15,657 nt of DNA from contig JBEHYO010000082.1 of NCBI GenBank assembly GCA_048498135.1, positions 1 through 15,657 of the forward strand, given 5' to 3'. Both the position numbers and the translations under genes were made by a program. Shown here one piece after another: positions 5,780-12,827 of the stretch. The stretch is from Dokdonella_A sp937902695. GTDB lineage: Bacteria > Pseudomonadota > Gammaproteobacteria > Xanthomonadales > Rhodanobacteraceae. The notes under the pieces are model-generated. The model saw only the letters and a program-made list of their open reading frames with translations. It was not told where the DNA came from and did no database searches. How positions within the stretch are numbered: position 1 is the first letter of the stretch; each line of letters opens with the position of its first letter.

Positions 5780-8373
5780 ACACGAACGAAAGCCGCGGCT
5801 CGGTGCTCATCGTCGCGACCGATCGCGACGATCGTCGCGTGCTGTTCGATGCGCTCGATTCGCAGGAGTTCGACGCGATCTACACGGCGAAGGATGTCGC
5901 GCAGGCGCGCGCATTCCTCGAGCAGGATCCGCAGATCGATCTCGTGCTGCTCGAGTTTCTCGACGATGCGCGCGGCGCGCTCGCGTTCTGCGGCGAATTG
6001 CGCCAATACCATCCGGGCGCGCCGGTGCCGGTGCTCGGCATCCTCTCGGGCAATCGCGCGCGCAACCAGGCGCACTGGGATCGCATGCCGCCCGGCGTCG
6101 TCGAATGGATCACGAGCCCGGTCCATGCCGGCGAGGCGATGGCTCGCATCAACGCCGTGCTGTCGGTGCGCGGCGAGCCCGCGCGGGCGCCCGCGGCCCC
6201 GGCGGCAGGCGCCGACCGCTACCAGTTCGCGTTCGACGGCAGCCTCGACGAGCTCGCCGTCGTCGATCCGAAGTCCGGACGCATCGTCGAGATCAACGCG
6301 ACGTTCGCGCAGCGCTCGGGCTTCAGCCGCGCGCAGGTGCTCGGCGCGCGCGTCGAGAGCTTCGATGCGACGCTGTCGCCGGATCAGCGCGCCGAGCTGA
6401 ATCTCAAGCTCGGCCGCGAGGGCAGCGTGCAGGTGCGCGCGCAGAAGCCGCGCGTCGACGGCACCACGTATCCGATCGACCTGCACGTGCGCCTCGCCGT
6501 GCAGGACGGCCGGCTCGTGCATTTCTACACGTTCCGCGAGGTCGGCGAGCTCGGACGCTACCAGCACGTGCTCGGCCTCCTCGCGCGCATGACCGAGAAC
6601 GGCGGCGGCGACGAAGGCGTCGCGGCGGCGGTGCGCTCGGTCGTCGACTGGCTCGCGCTCGATTTCGCCGCGCTCGTGCAGGCGCGGCCCGAGCAGACCG
6701 GCGACACGCAGACGCTGGCGATCCACCACCGCTTCACGCCGGCCGACGACACGCCCGATCCGGTGAAGGAGGCGAGCGTCAAGACCGTGCTCGGCGGCAA
6801 GGAAATCCTGCAGCTCGCCGATGCCTGGAAGAATCTCACCGAGGATGCGTTCGTGCGCGACCGCCGCTACGAATGCCTCATCGGGCTCCCGCTGATGGAC
6901 GAGCGGCGCGTCTGCCTCGGCGCGCTGGTCGTCGGCCGTCGCGATGCGCTCGCCGCGAACGCGGCCGTGCTGGATGGCCTGCGCATCATCGCGCATCGCC
7001 TCGCGCTCGATCTGGAGCTGCGCCGCGTGCGCGATCAGGGCAGGGCGCGCGGCTTGCAGGATGCGCTGACGGGCCTGCCCAATCGCCTTCTCTTCAACGA
7101 CCGCCTCGAATCGACGATCCAGGAAGCGCACCGCACCGGCGAAATGTTCGCGGTCGTCTTCGTCGACCTCGACCGCTTCAAGAACATCAACGACTCGCTC
7201 GGCCACGCGGTCGGCGATCAGGTGCTGATCGCGGTGTCCAAGCGCCTTCGCGCGAGCGTGCGCGCGTCGGATACGGTCGCGCGCTACGCGGGCGACGAGT
7301 TCACGATGATCCTGCGCCACATCGTGCAGCGCGACGACGTGATGCGCATCGCCGACAAGGTCGTGCGCGTCATGGAGGCGCCGCTGACGCTTGCCGGCGG
7401 GCTCGAATTGCACATCACGGCGTCGCTCGGCCTGAGCTTCTATCCGGACGATGCGACCAACGCCGAGCGCCTGCTGAAACACGCCGACGTCGCCATGTAC
7501 ACGGCCAAGGGCATGGGCCGCAACAACTACCAGGCCTATGTGGCGGTGCCGGAAGAATCGCACCAGCAACGCCTCGCGCTGGAAGCGAAACTGCGCCAGG
7601 CCGAGAAGAACGGCGAGCTTCGCGTGCACTACCAGCCGCAGGTCGACGCGCGCAGCGAAGACATCGTCGGCATGGAGGCGCTGATCCGCTGGGAGCATCC
7701 CGAGCTCGGCATGATCAGCCCCGGCTTCTTCATTCCGCTGGCCGAGGAAAGCGGCCTCATCGTGCCGATCGGCGAGTGGGTGCTGCGCGCCGCGTGCGTC
7801 GATGCGCGGCGCTGGCAGACCAAGTTTCACCTGCCGCTGCGTATCAGCGTGAACCTCTCGCCGCTGCAGCTGCGCCAGCCGGGGCTCGTCCAGCTCGTCG
7901 CCGCGGTGGTCGAGGAGACCGGGCTCGATCCGCACCTCCTCGATCTCGAGGTGACGGAATCGATCAGCGTGAAGTCGATCCCGAACCTGCTCGAAACGCT
8001 GCAGGCGCTGCGCGACCTCGGCTGCCAGATCTCGATCGACGACTTCGGCACGGGCCAGTCCTCGCTCGACTACATCAAGCGGTTCCCGGCCGACCGCATC
8101 AAGATCGACCAGGCCTTCGTGCGCAACATCGGCGTCGATCCCGATGACGAGGCGATCGTCCAGGCGACGATCTCGATGGCGCACAATCTGAACCGCGCGG
8201 TCGTCGCCGAGGGCGTCGAGATCGAGGAGCACCTCGAGTTCCTGCGCGAGCAGGGCTGCGAGGTCCTGCAGGGCTATCTCTTCTGCCGGCCGCTTCCGGC
8301 GGCGAGCTTCGAGAACCTGCTGGCGGAACGCGAGCGCCTGTTCAAGAATCTGACCGCACCATCGCGCGCTTGA
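5776..8373 (+). CDS. Degenerate receiver-PAS-GAF-GGDEF-EAL cyclic-di-GMP protein
   Basis: An 865-residue cytoplasmic protein predicted to make and/or degrade cyclic di-GMP; no membrane segment is seen. Residues about 8-125 have receiver-domain rhythm (SVLIVATDRDD, DLVLLEFLDD, VVEWITSPV). However, the acidic pair is A14/T15, the phospho-acceptor position is E60 and the conserved Lys is S114, so it is a pseudo-receiver. A PAS domain (about 149-258) and a GAF domain (about 261-420) follow. The GGDEF domain (about 428-590) carries AGDEF (505-509) and a product-inhibition I-site RASD (496-499). The EAL domain (about 605-855) carries MEAL (E634), NLSPLQL, LEVTES, IDDFGTG, KID, AEGVE and QGYLFCRPL, so its metal and catalytic residues look complete. 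The start is the GTG at 5776 that overlaps the upstream stop as GTGA. The frame stays open further upstream only as antisense shadow of the beta-oxidation gene. Confidence 0.92.
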   Translation: MNTNESRGSVLIVATDRDDRRVLFDALDSQEFDAIYTAKDVAQARAFLEQDPQIDLVLLEFLDDARGALAFCGELRQYHPGAPVPVLGILSGNRARNQAHWDRMPPGVVEWITSPVHAGEAMARINAVLSVRGEPARAPAAPAAGADRYQFAFDGSLDELAVVDPKSGRIVEINATFAQRSGFSRAQVLGARVESFDATLSPDQRAELNLKLGREGSVQVRAQKPRVDGTTYPIDLHVRLAVQDGRLVHFYTFREVGELGRYQHVLGLLARMTENGGGDEGVAAAVRSVVDWLALDFAALVQARPEQTGDTQTLAIHHRFTPADDTPDPVKEASVKTVLGGKEILQLADAWKNLTEDAFVRDRRYECLIGLPLMDERRVCLGALVVGRRDALAANAAVLDGLRIIAHRLALDLELRRVRDQGRARGLQDALTGLPNRLLFNDRLESTIQEAHRTGEMFAVVFVDLDRFKNINDSLGHAVGDQVLIAVSKRLRASVRASDTVARYAGDEFTMILRHIVQRDDVMRIADKVVRVMEAPLTLAGGLELHITASLGLSFYPDDATNAERLLKHADVAMYTAKGMGRNNYQAYVAVPEESHQQRLALEAKLRQAEKNGELRVHYQPQVDARSEDIVGMEALIRWEHPELGMISPGFFIPLAEESGLIVPIGEWVLRAACVDARRWQTKFHLPLRISVNLSPLQLRQPGLVQLVAAVVEETGLDPHLLDLEVTESISVKSIPNLLETLQALRDLGCQISIDDFGTGQSSLDYIKRFPADRIKIDQAFVRNIGVDPDDEAIVQATISMAHNLNRAVVAEGVEIEEHLEFLREQGCEVLQGYLFCRPLPAASFENLLAERERLFKNLTAPSRA

Positions 8374-8530
8374 GGCGGTGCCTGCTTGAGCGGGGCCGTT
8401 TACGCCCAATCTCGGTGGAGGGCATTCAGCGCAAGGTGCAGGACGGATGGGCATCCAAACTACGGGTCCGGTCGTGGTGCCGCTGCGGGCGGCGCCAGAA
8501 GGCGTCGAACCGGCCCACGGGCGCGAACCT

Positions 8531-8558
8531 GAAACTTATTCAGCCGACCACGGTCTAG
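8531..8558 (+). promoter_or_regulatory. Candidate sigma-E (AlgU-type) promoter of rpoE
   Basis: GAAACTT (8531-8537) and TCTAG (8554-8558) are separated by exactly 16 nt. They resemble the RpoE/AlgU consensus (G)GAACTT-N16-TCTRA, differing in the AA of the -35 box and the last -10 base. Transcription would start near 8564, about 40 nt before the sigma-factor gene. Autoregulated rpoE promoters are known in relatives. The rest of the gap (8374-8602) holds no other feature I can support. Confidence 0.5.
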
Positions 8559-8602
8559 CGAGCGATGCCGGTCCGGGTCGGCACCAAGGGAGAATGGCCC
8601 GG

Positions 8603-9187
8603 ATGGGCGAAAACGACGTCGATCAGGCGCTGGTCCTGCGTGTCCAGAAGGGCGACAAACGAGCGTTCGACCTTCTGGTGCGCAAATACCAGCACAAGCT
8701 GGTCAGCGTCGTCGGTCGCTACATCAACGACTGGAGCGAATGCCAGGACGTCGCCCAGGAAGCGTTCATCCGCGCGTACCGCGCGATCGGCGCATTCCGC
8801 GGCGACAGCCAGTTCTACACGTGGATCTACAAGATCGCGATCAACACGGCGAAGAACTACCTCGTTTCTCAGGGCCGCCGGCCGCCGACCGACGACATCG
8901 CGGTCGAGGACGCCGTCCTTTTCGACGGCGCAACCCGGCTCCGTGAATCGGGCACGCCCGAGCGCGAACTTCTTCGCGAGGAAATTGAACGAACCGTGTT
9001 CGCCACGGTCGAAGCGTTGCCCGAGGAGCTTCGCACCGCCATCACGCTGCGCGAGGTCGACGGGCTGAGCTACGAGGAAATCGCCGAGGCGATGAATTGC
9101 CCCATTGGAACGGTCCGGTCGCGCATCTTCCGCGCCCGCGAAGCAATCGACGAGACGCTCCGGCCTCTGCTGTCGGAACAGGAGTAG
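8603..9187 (+). CDS. rpoE: Envelope-stress sigma factor RpoE/AlgU
   Basis: ECF sigma factor (sigma-E, AlgU/AlgT) that directs RNA polymerase to envelope-stress promoters. The product has 194 residues, as in AlgU (193). Region 2 includes VQKGDKRAFDLLVRKYQHKL and DVAQEAFIRAYRAIGAFRG, with the -10-binding YTWIYKIAINTAKNYL. Region 4 contains LPEELRTAITLREVDGLSYE and CPIGTVRSRIFRAREAID, the -35-binding helix-turn-helix. ATG at 8603 is preferred: AGGGAG (8587-8592) sits 10 nt upstream, and the distance to VQKGDKRAF equals that in AlgU. ATG at 8594, three codons earlier, is only 1 nt from the same Shine-Dalgarno sequence. The open frame reaches back to 8447, but that part does not resemble the family. 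rseA follows 7 bp downstream, so the product is expected to be held inactive by its neighbour. Confidence 0.96.
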   Translation: MGENDVDQALVLRVQKGDKRAFDLLVRKYQHKLVSVVGRYINDWSECQDVAQEAFIRAYRAIGAFRGDSQFYTWIYKIAINTAKNYLVSQGRRPPTDDIAVEDAVLFDGATRLRESGTPERELLREEIERTVFATVEALPEELRTAITLREVDGLSYEEIAEAMNCPIGTVRSRIFRAREAIDETLRPLLSEQE

Positions 9188-9194
9188 AAGGAAC

Positions 9195-9848
9195 ATGAGC
9201 CAGGCATTCGAGGAGCAGCTGTCGGCCTTCATGGACGGCGAGCTCCCGCGCGACGAGTCGCGTTTCCTGATGAGGCATCTGCTGCTGCGTCGCGTCGAAG
9301 GCGACGACGTGCTGGCCGGCCGCTGGACGCGCTTTCACATCGCGCGGCAGGTGCTGCGCCGGCAGCCGGTCATCGCGATCCGCGCCGATTTCTCGCGCGC
9401 GGTGCTGGCGCGCCTCGAGGCCGAGGCGGTGCCAGAATCCGGCCGCGTGCAGTGGCTGCGCTGGGGTTCCGGCGGCGCGATCGCCGCTGCCGTCGCGGTT
9501 GCGGCGCTGATGGTCACGAAACCCGCGACGCAGCCGGAAACCGCCACGCCGATCGCCGCGACGACGGCGCCGCAGCGCGCGACGCAAGTCGCCGCGCCAG
9601 CACCCGCGCAGGTCGCGTCCGCATCGCCCGCGCTGCAATCGCCGCTGGTGCCGAACTCGCCGATCCAGACGCAGGCCGCGAGCTTCGGTTCGGACCTGAC
9701 CGAACCGGTGACGTACGATCCGCGCCTCCAGTCCTACGTGATCCGCCACTACCAGGCGCTCGGCACGACGAGCCAGCCCGATTTCGTGCCGTACATCCTG
9801 CTCGCTCGACCCGCTTCGACGGCCGAGCGTCCGGCGGAGAATCGCTGA
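9195..9848 (+). CDS. rseA: Sigma-E anti-sigma factor RseA/MucA
   Basis: Inner-membrane anti-sigma factor that sequesters RpoE until regulated proteolysis during envelope stress. The product has 217 residues. The N-terminal anti-sigma domain begins EEQLSAFMDGELPRDESRFL, a classic RseA/MucA opening, and continues through RWTRFHIARQVLR to about residue 78. One membrane segment lies at about 89-108 (LRWGSGGAIAAAVAVAALMV). The periplasmic part has an Ala/Pro/Thr-rich linker (about 109-160) and a conserved end, YVIRHYQALGTTSQPDFVPY followed by ILLA, of the MucA/RseA C-terminal type that binds MucB/RseB. GAAGGAAC just before the ATG supplies the ribosome-binding site. It lies 7 bp after rpoE and 5 bp before rseB. 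The DegS and RseP proteases needed for its cleavage are not encoded here. Confidence 0.93.
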   Translation: MSQAFEEQLSAFMDGELPRDESRFLMRHLLLRRVEGDDVLAGRWTRFHIARQVLRRQPVIAIRADFSRAVLARLEAEAVPESGRVQWLRWGSGGAIAAAVAVAALMVTKPATQPETATPIAATTAPQRATQVAAPAPAQVASASPALQSPLVPNSPIQTQAASFGSDLTEPVTYDPRLQSYVIRHYQALGTTSQPDFVPYILLARPASTAERPAENR

Positions 9849-9853
9849 CCCTG

Positions 9854-10840
9854 ATGCAAACGCCGGCCGGTGCGCGATCGACGGCGCATGCGTCGGTCGT
9901 CGCCTCTTCCGTCGCGCTCGCAGCGCTCGCGTTTCTCGCCGGGCCCGCGCGCGCCGATGACGCAGCAGCGCACGAGCTCCTCTCGCGCATGAGCACCTCG
10001 CTGCGCAGCGTCGACTACGAAGGCTCCTTCATCTACCAGCACGACGGCCGCACCGACGCGCTGCGCATCTTCCACGCCGGCGGCTATCCCGAGCGCGAAC
10101 GGCTGACCAGCCTCACCGGCGCGCGCGGCGAAATCGTGCGCGACGGCACCGCGGTCGTCTGCGTGCAGTCCGGCGGCGCGCCGACGCTGTTCGCGAGCCG
10201 CGCCGAATCGCAGTTGCTGCCGCTGGTGCCGAACGTGCGCGAGCTCGGCGACGAATATGCGCTCACCACGGCCGGCGAGGATCGCGTCGCGGGCTATGAC
10301 GCGCGCATCGTGGACATCTCGCCGCGCGATCCGTACCGCTATGGATATCGCCTGTGGCTGCAGAAGGACAATCAGCTCCTGCTGCGGTCGGCCGTCGTCG
10401 ATGCGGCGCGACGGCCGCTGGAGCAGTTCATGTTCGTCGCGCTCGATGTCGGCACGCGGCCGAGCGAAACCGATCTGGTGCCGTCGGGTGCCACGGCGGG
10501 GGCCGCGGCACCCGCCGATGAAATGCCGCTCGCGACGCGCTCGGCATGGGACATCGCGAACCTGCCGCCCGGCTTTCGCCTCGTCCGCGCGGAGCAGACG
10601 GCCGGCGCTGCGCCCGCGGCGGAACATCTCGTCTACAGCGACGGCCTTGCGAGCGTCTCGGTCTACATCGAGCCGCACCCGTTGTCCGCCCCGCTCGCCG
10701 TCGAATCGGGGCTGATGCGCGGCGCGCTCAGCATCCATTCGATCGATGCGGCCGGCGTGCGCGTCACCGCGCTGGGCGATGTCCCGCCGGCGACGGTGCA
10801 GGCGATGGCACGCGGCGTGCGCGCCGTGGCCGCCCGCTGA
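9854..10840 (+). CDS. rseB: Periplasmic sigma-E regulatory protein RseB/MucB
   Basis: Periplasmic protein that binds the RseA/MucA periplasmic domain, shields it from cleavage and senses lipid or LPS signals. The product has 328 residues, near the usual 315-320. A signal peptide ends around residue 35 (VALAALAFLAGPARA, then DD). The mature protein opens with AHELLSRMSTSLRSVDYEGS and FIYQHDGRTDALRIFH, the hallmark of MucB/RseB. It continues with YALTTAGEDRVAGYDARIVD and YGYRLWLQKDNQLLLRS. A C-terminal domain from about residue 235 (WDIANLPPGFRLVR) ends near LGDVPPATVQAMARGV. The start is five bases after the rseA stop, and GGAGA lies 13 nt upstream, so translation may depend on rseA. There is no mucC/rseC gene before mucD, unlike in Pseudomonas. 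Confidence 0.93.
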   Translation: MQTPAGARSTAHASVVASSVALAALAFLAGPARADDAAAHELLSRMSTSLRSVDYEGSFIYQHDGRTDALRIFHAGGYPERERLTSLTGARGEIVRDGTAVVCVQSGGAPTLFASRAESQLLPLVPNVRELGDEYALTTAGEDRVAGYDARIVDISPRDPYRYGYRLWLQKDNQLLLRSAVVDAARRPLEQFMFVALDVGTRPSETDLVPSGATAGAAAPADEMPLATRSAWDIANLPPGFRLVRAEQTAGAAPAAEHLVYSDGLASVSVYIEPHPLSAPLAVESGLMRGALSIHSIDAAGVRVTALGDVPPATVQAMARGVRAVAAR

Positions 10841-10879
10841 CTGAAGGCTTAAACGACGCGACGGCCGGTTCGACCGCTT

Positions 10880-10907
10880 GGAACTTTGCCCGGGCGCATC
10901 CATCCAA
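10880..10907 (+). promoter_or_regulatory. Candidate sigma-E promoter of mucD
   Basis: GGAACTT (10880-10886), a perfect sigma-E -35 box, is followed after exactly 16 nt by TCCAA (10903-10907), a close -10 match. Initiation near 10913 would give a leader of about 130 nt before mucD. The site lies in the 205-bp gap between rseB and mucD, which otherwise shows no gene or hairpin that I can support. It would let mucD respond to envelope stress apart from the rpoE transcript. Confidence 0.55.
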
Positions 10908-11045
10908 TGGGCAGTTAGGCGTACCGGCGTGCCGGACCCATCGCGGCCCGCATCGGCGATGCCCGCGCGCGACGACGCCAGCCGGATGATTGCTCTTCAT
11001 CGAACATACGTTTCCACGAATCCGATTCCAGAGGTAAAAGAGACC

Positions 11046-12482
11046 ATGACCATAGCGAGAACAGGGATCACGTCCCGCTGGCTCATCGCACCGATCGTCC
11101 TCGTGCTCTCGTCGAGCGTGCTGGCGTCGGGTGCGTTCGCGGCGGAGCTGCCCGATTTCACGGGCCTCGTCGAAAAATACGGCCCGGCCGTCGTCAACGT
11201 GCAGGCGTCCGGCAGCCAGGGCACGGCGGACAACGGCGACGATCAGGACATGCCGGAAATCTTCAAGCGCTTCTTCGGCCCGAACGCGCCGGTTCCGCGT
11301 CCGCGCGGCGGCGGCGAGCGCGTCTCGATGGGCTCGGGTTTCATCATCTCGGCCGACGGCTACGTGCTGACGAACAACCATGTCGTCGACGGCGCCGAAA
11401 ACGTCACCGTCAGCCTTTCCGATCGCCGCGTGCTCGATGCGAAAGTCGTCGGCACCGATGCGCAGTACGACATCGCGCTCCTGAAACTCACCGCGACGAA
11501 TCTTCCGGTGGTCAGCCTCGGCGACTCGAAGAACGTCAAGGCCGGACAGTGGGTCGTCGCGATCGGCTCGCCGTTCGGCTTCGATCACTCGGTCACCGCC
11601 GGCATCGTCAGCGCCGTCGGCCGGCAGTTCGGTGGTGCCGATCAGCAGTACGTGCCGTTCATCCAGACCGACGTGCCGATCAACCGCGGCAATTCGGGCG
11701 GTCCGCTGTTCAATCTCACCGGCCAGGTCGTCGGCATCAATTCGCAGATCTTCTCGAACACCGGCGGCTTCATGGGCGTCTCGTTCGCGATCCCGATCGA
11801 CATCGCGCTCAACGCGGTCGACCAGATCAAGACGACCGGCCACGTCAGCCGCGGCATGATCGGCGTGCAGATCCAGAACGTCGACCGCGAGAACGCCAAG
11901 GCACTCGGCCTGCCGCGCATCGGCGGCGCGCTCGTCAACAAGGTCACGCCCGGGTCGAGCGCCGACAAGGCCGGCGTGGTGGTCGGCGACGTGATCCTGT
12001 CGTTCGGCGGCCGGGACATCGCCACGTCCGCCGACCTTCCGCCGCTGGTCGGCTCGACGAAGCCCGGCACGAAGGCCGATCTCGTCGTCTACCGCGACGG
12101 CAAGGACGTGACGCTGCCGCTGACCGTCGGCGAGCTTCCGACCGAGAAGGCCGTGCAGGCGAGCCTCGGCAACAATCCGGATGCGTCGCCCGCGAACGCG
12201 CTCGGCGTCGTCGTCGACGACATCACGGCCGACCAGCGCAAGCAGATCGGCCTCGACACGCAAGATGGCGTGGTCGTCACCAGGATTACCGGCGCCGCGG
12301 CGCGCCGCGCGGCACTCGCGCCGGGCGACGTGATCCTGATGGTCGGCCGCAAGCCGGTGAAATCGGTCGGCGACTTCAACGCCGCCGTGAAGGGCGTCAA
12401 GCCCGGCGACTCGGTCATGCTGCTGGTCAGGCGCGAGGATGCGACGAGCTTCATCGCGGTGCCCATCCCGAAGAAGGGCTGA
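11046..12482 (+). CDS. mucD: Periplasmic serine protease/chaperone MucD (DegP/HtrA family, Do-like)
   Basis: Periplasmic trypsin-like protease that degrades misfolded envelope proteins. The product has 478 residues, like Pseudomonas MucD and E. coli DegP. The signal peptide covers about residues 1-33 (RWLIAPIVLVLSSSVLASG, then AFAA). The catalytic triad is H112 (LTNNHVVDGA), D142 (DAQYDIALLKL) and S217 (NRGNSGGPLFN). PDZ1 begins near residue 268 (GMIGVQIQNV) and PDZ2 near 386 (LGVVVDDITA, ending VRREDATSFIAVPIP). The start is ATG at 11046 with AGAGGT at 11030-11035, ten bases upstream. An earlier in-frame ATG at 10878 would destroy the signal peptide and overlap the promoter candidate. The gene is followed by an intrinsic terminator at 12498-12532. 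Confidence 0.96.
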   Translation: MTIARTGITSRWLIAPIVLVLSSSVLASGAFAAELPDFTGLVEKYGPAVVNVQASGSQGTADNGDDQDMPEIFKRFFGPNAPVPRPRGGGERVSMGSGFIISADGYVLTNNHVVDGAENVTVSLSDRRVLDAKVVGTDAQYDIALLKLTATNLPVVSLGDSKNVKAGQWVVAIGSPFGFDHSVTAGIVSAVGRQFGGADQQYVPFIQTDVPINRGNSGGPLFNLTGQVVGINSQIFSNTGGFMGVSFAIPIDIALNAVDQIKTTGHVSRGMIGVQIQNVDRENAKALGLPRIGGALVNKVTPGSSADKAGVVVGDVILSFGGRDIATSADLPPLVGSTKPGTKADLVVYRDGKDVTLPLTVGELPTEKAVQASLGNNPDASPANALGVVVDDITADQRKQIGLDTQDGVVVTRITGAAARRAALAPGDVILMVGRKPVKSVGDFNAAVKGVKPGDSVMLLVRREDATSFIAVPIPKKG

Positions 12483-12497
12483 TCGCGTTCTTGATAG

Positions 12498-12532
12498 AAA
12501 AAGCGCCGGCTGTCGAGTCGGCGCTTTTTTTT
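12498..12532 (+). terminator. Rho-independent terminator after mucD
   Basis: The inverted repeat is GCGCCG (12503-12508) and CGGCGC (12519-12524). A-tract AAAAA (12498-12502) extends the stem, which is followed by eight T residues (12525-12532). The loop is 10 nt. It starts 15 bp after the mucD stop. The A-tract on the left arm means it could also work, less strongly, on the minus strand. Confidence 0.9.
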
Positions 12533-12560
12533 GCCCCGGCCTCGGGCCGCAGCGCGCTTT

Positions 12561-12742
12561 TTCCCCCTTTCCCGCTCGCGGGAGAGGGTAGGGTGAGGGC
12601 ACGCGGGTTCGCGCCATCCAGCGGTGAAAGAGACGCTCGCGGCGATACCTCGAACCCGCTTGCCCTCACCCAGCCCTCTCCCGCAAGCGGGAGAGGGGGA
12701 ACTGCACAGCGGGAGAGGGGGACCGGAGCAAGGGAGAGGGGA
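12561..12742. repeat. Composite inverted repeat (BIME-like), copy 2, with decayed extra units
   Basis: This is the same architecture as the repeat at 2579-2720. The left hairpin pairs CCCTTTCCCGC (12565-12575) with GCGGGAGAGGG (12578-12588), with one T-G wobble; the tail is TAGGGTGAGGGCACGCG. The right hairpin pairs CCCTCTCCCGC (12674-12684) with GCGGGAGAGGG (12687-12697), preceded by CGCTTGCCCTCACCC. The spacer of about 50 bp differs from that of copy 1. Two partial units follow, GCGGGAGAGGGGGA (12709-12722) and AGGGAGAGGGGA (12731-12742). It occupies most of the gap between the mucD terminator and the lepA promoter; no gene is seen there. Confidence 0.85.
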
Positions 12743-12772
12743 ACGGCTCGGCGACCGCCGCGTGCGCATTTC

Positions 12773-12781
12773 TGCGATAAT
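12773..12781 (+). promoter_or_regulatory. Candidate extended -10 promoter of lepA
   Basis: TGCGATAAT (12773-12781) is an extended -10 element, TG-N-GATAAT, with one mismatch to TATAAT. No good -35 box is present at the expected distance (only a GAC core near 12753), which is tolerable for extended -10 promoters. Transcription near 12788 would give a leader of about 40 nt. It lies downstream of both the mucD terminator and the repeat cluster, where lepA needs a promoter. Confidence 0.45.
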
Positions 12782-12827
12782 TCCGCTCTTATGTCCGTCG
12801 CCGGCGCCCGCCGGCCCAAACTCCCGA

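Noticed and set aside
5587..8454. A 955-codon open frame on the minus strand opposite the GGDEF-EAL gene
   Set aside because: Its translation is Arg/Ala/Asp/His-rich low-complexity sequence with no domain pattern, whereas the plus strand encodes recognisable PAS, GAF, GGDEF and EAL domains. Long antisense frames are expected in GC-rich coding DNA.
8445..8456. GGATGGGCATCC near-palindrome between the c-di-GMP gene and rpoE
   Set aside because: Five-base arms are too short to distinguish from chance, and there is no T-tract or known operator similarity.
8447..8602. Longer N-terminus for RpoE from ATG at 8447
   Set aside because: The added residues do not resemble sigma factors, and the extension would cover the candidate sigma-E promoter. 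The Shine-Dalgarno sequence and family length support 8603.
10878..11045. Longer N-terminus for MucD from ATG at 10878
   Set aside because: It would bury the signal peptide behind 56 extra residues. A good Shine-Dalgarno sequence precedes ATG 11046.
12561..12742. CRISPR array or insertion-sequence ends
   Set aside because: Units are inverted rather than direct, spacing is irregular, and there is no transposase frame or target duplication; REP/BIME-like repeats fit better.
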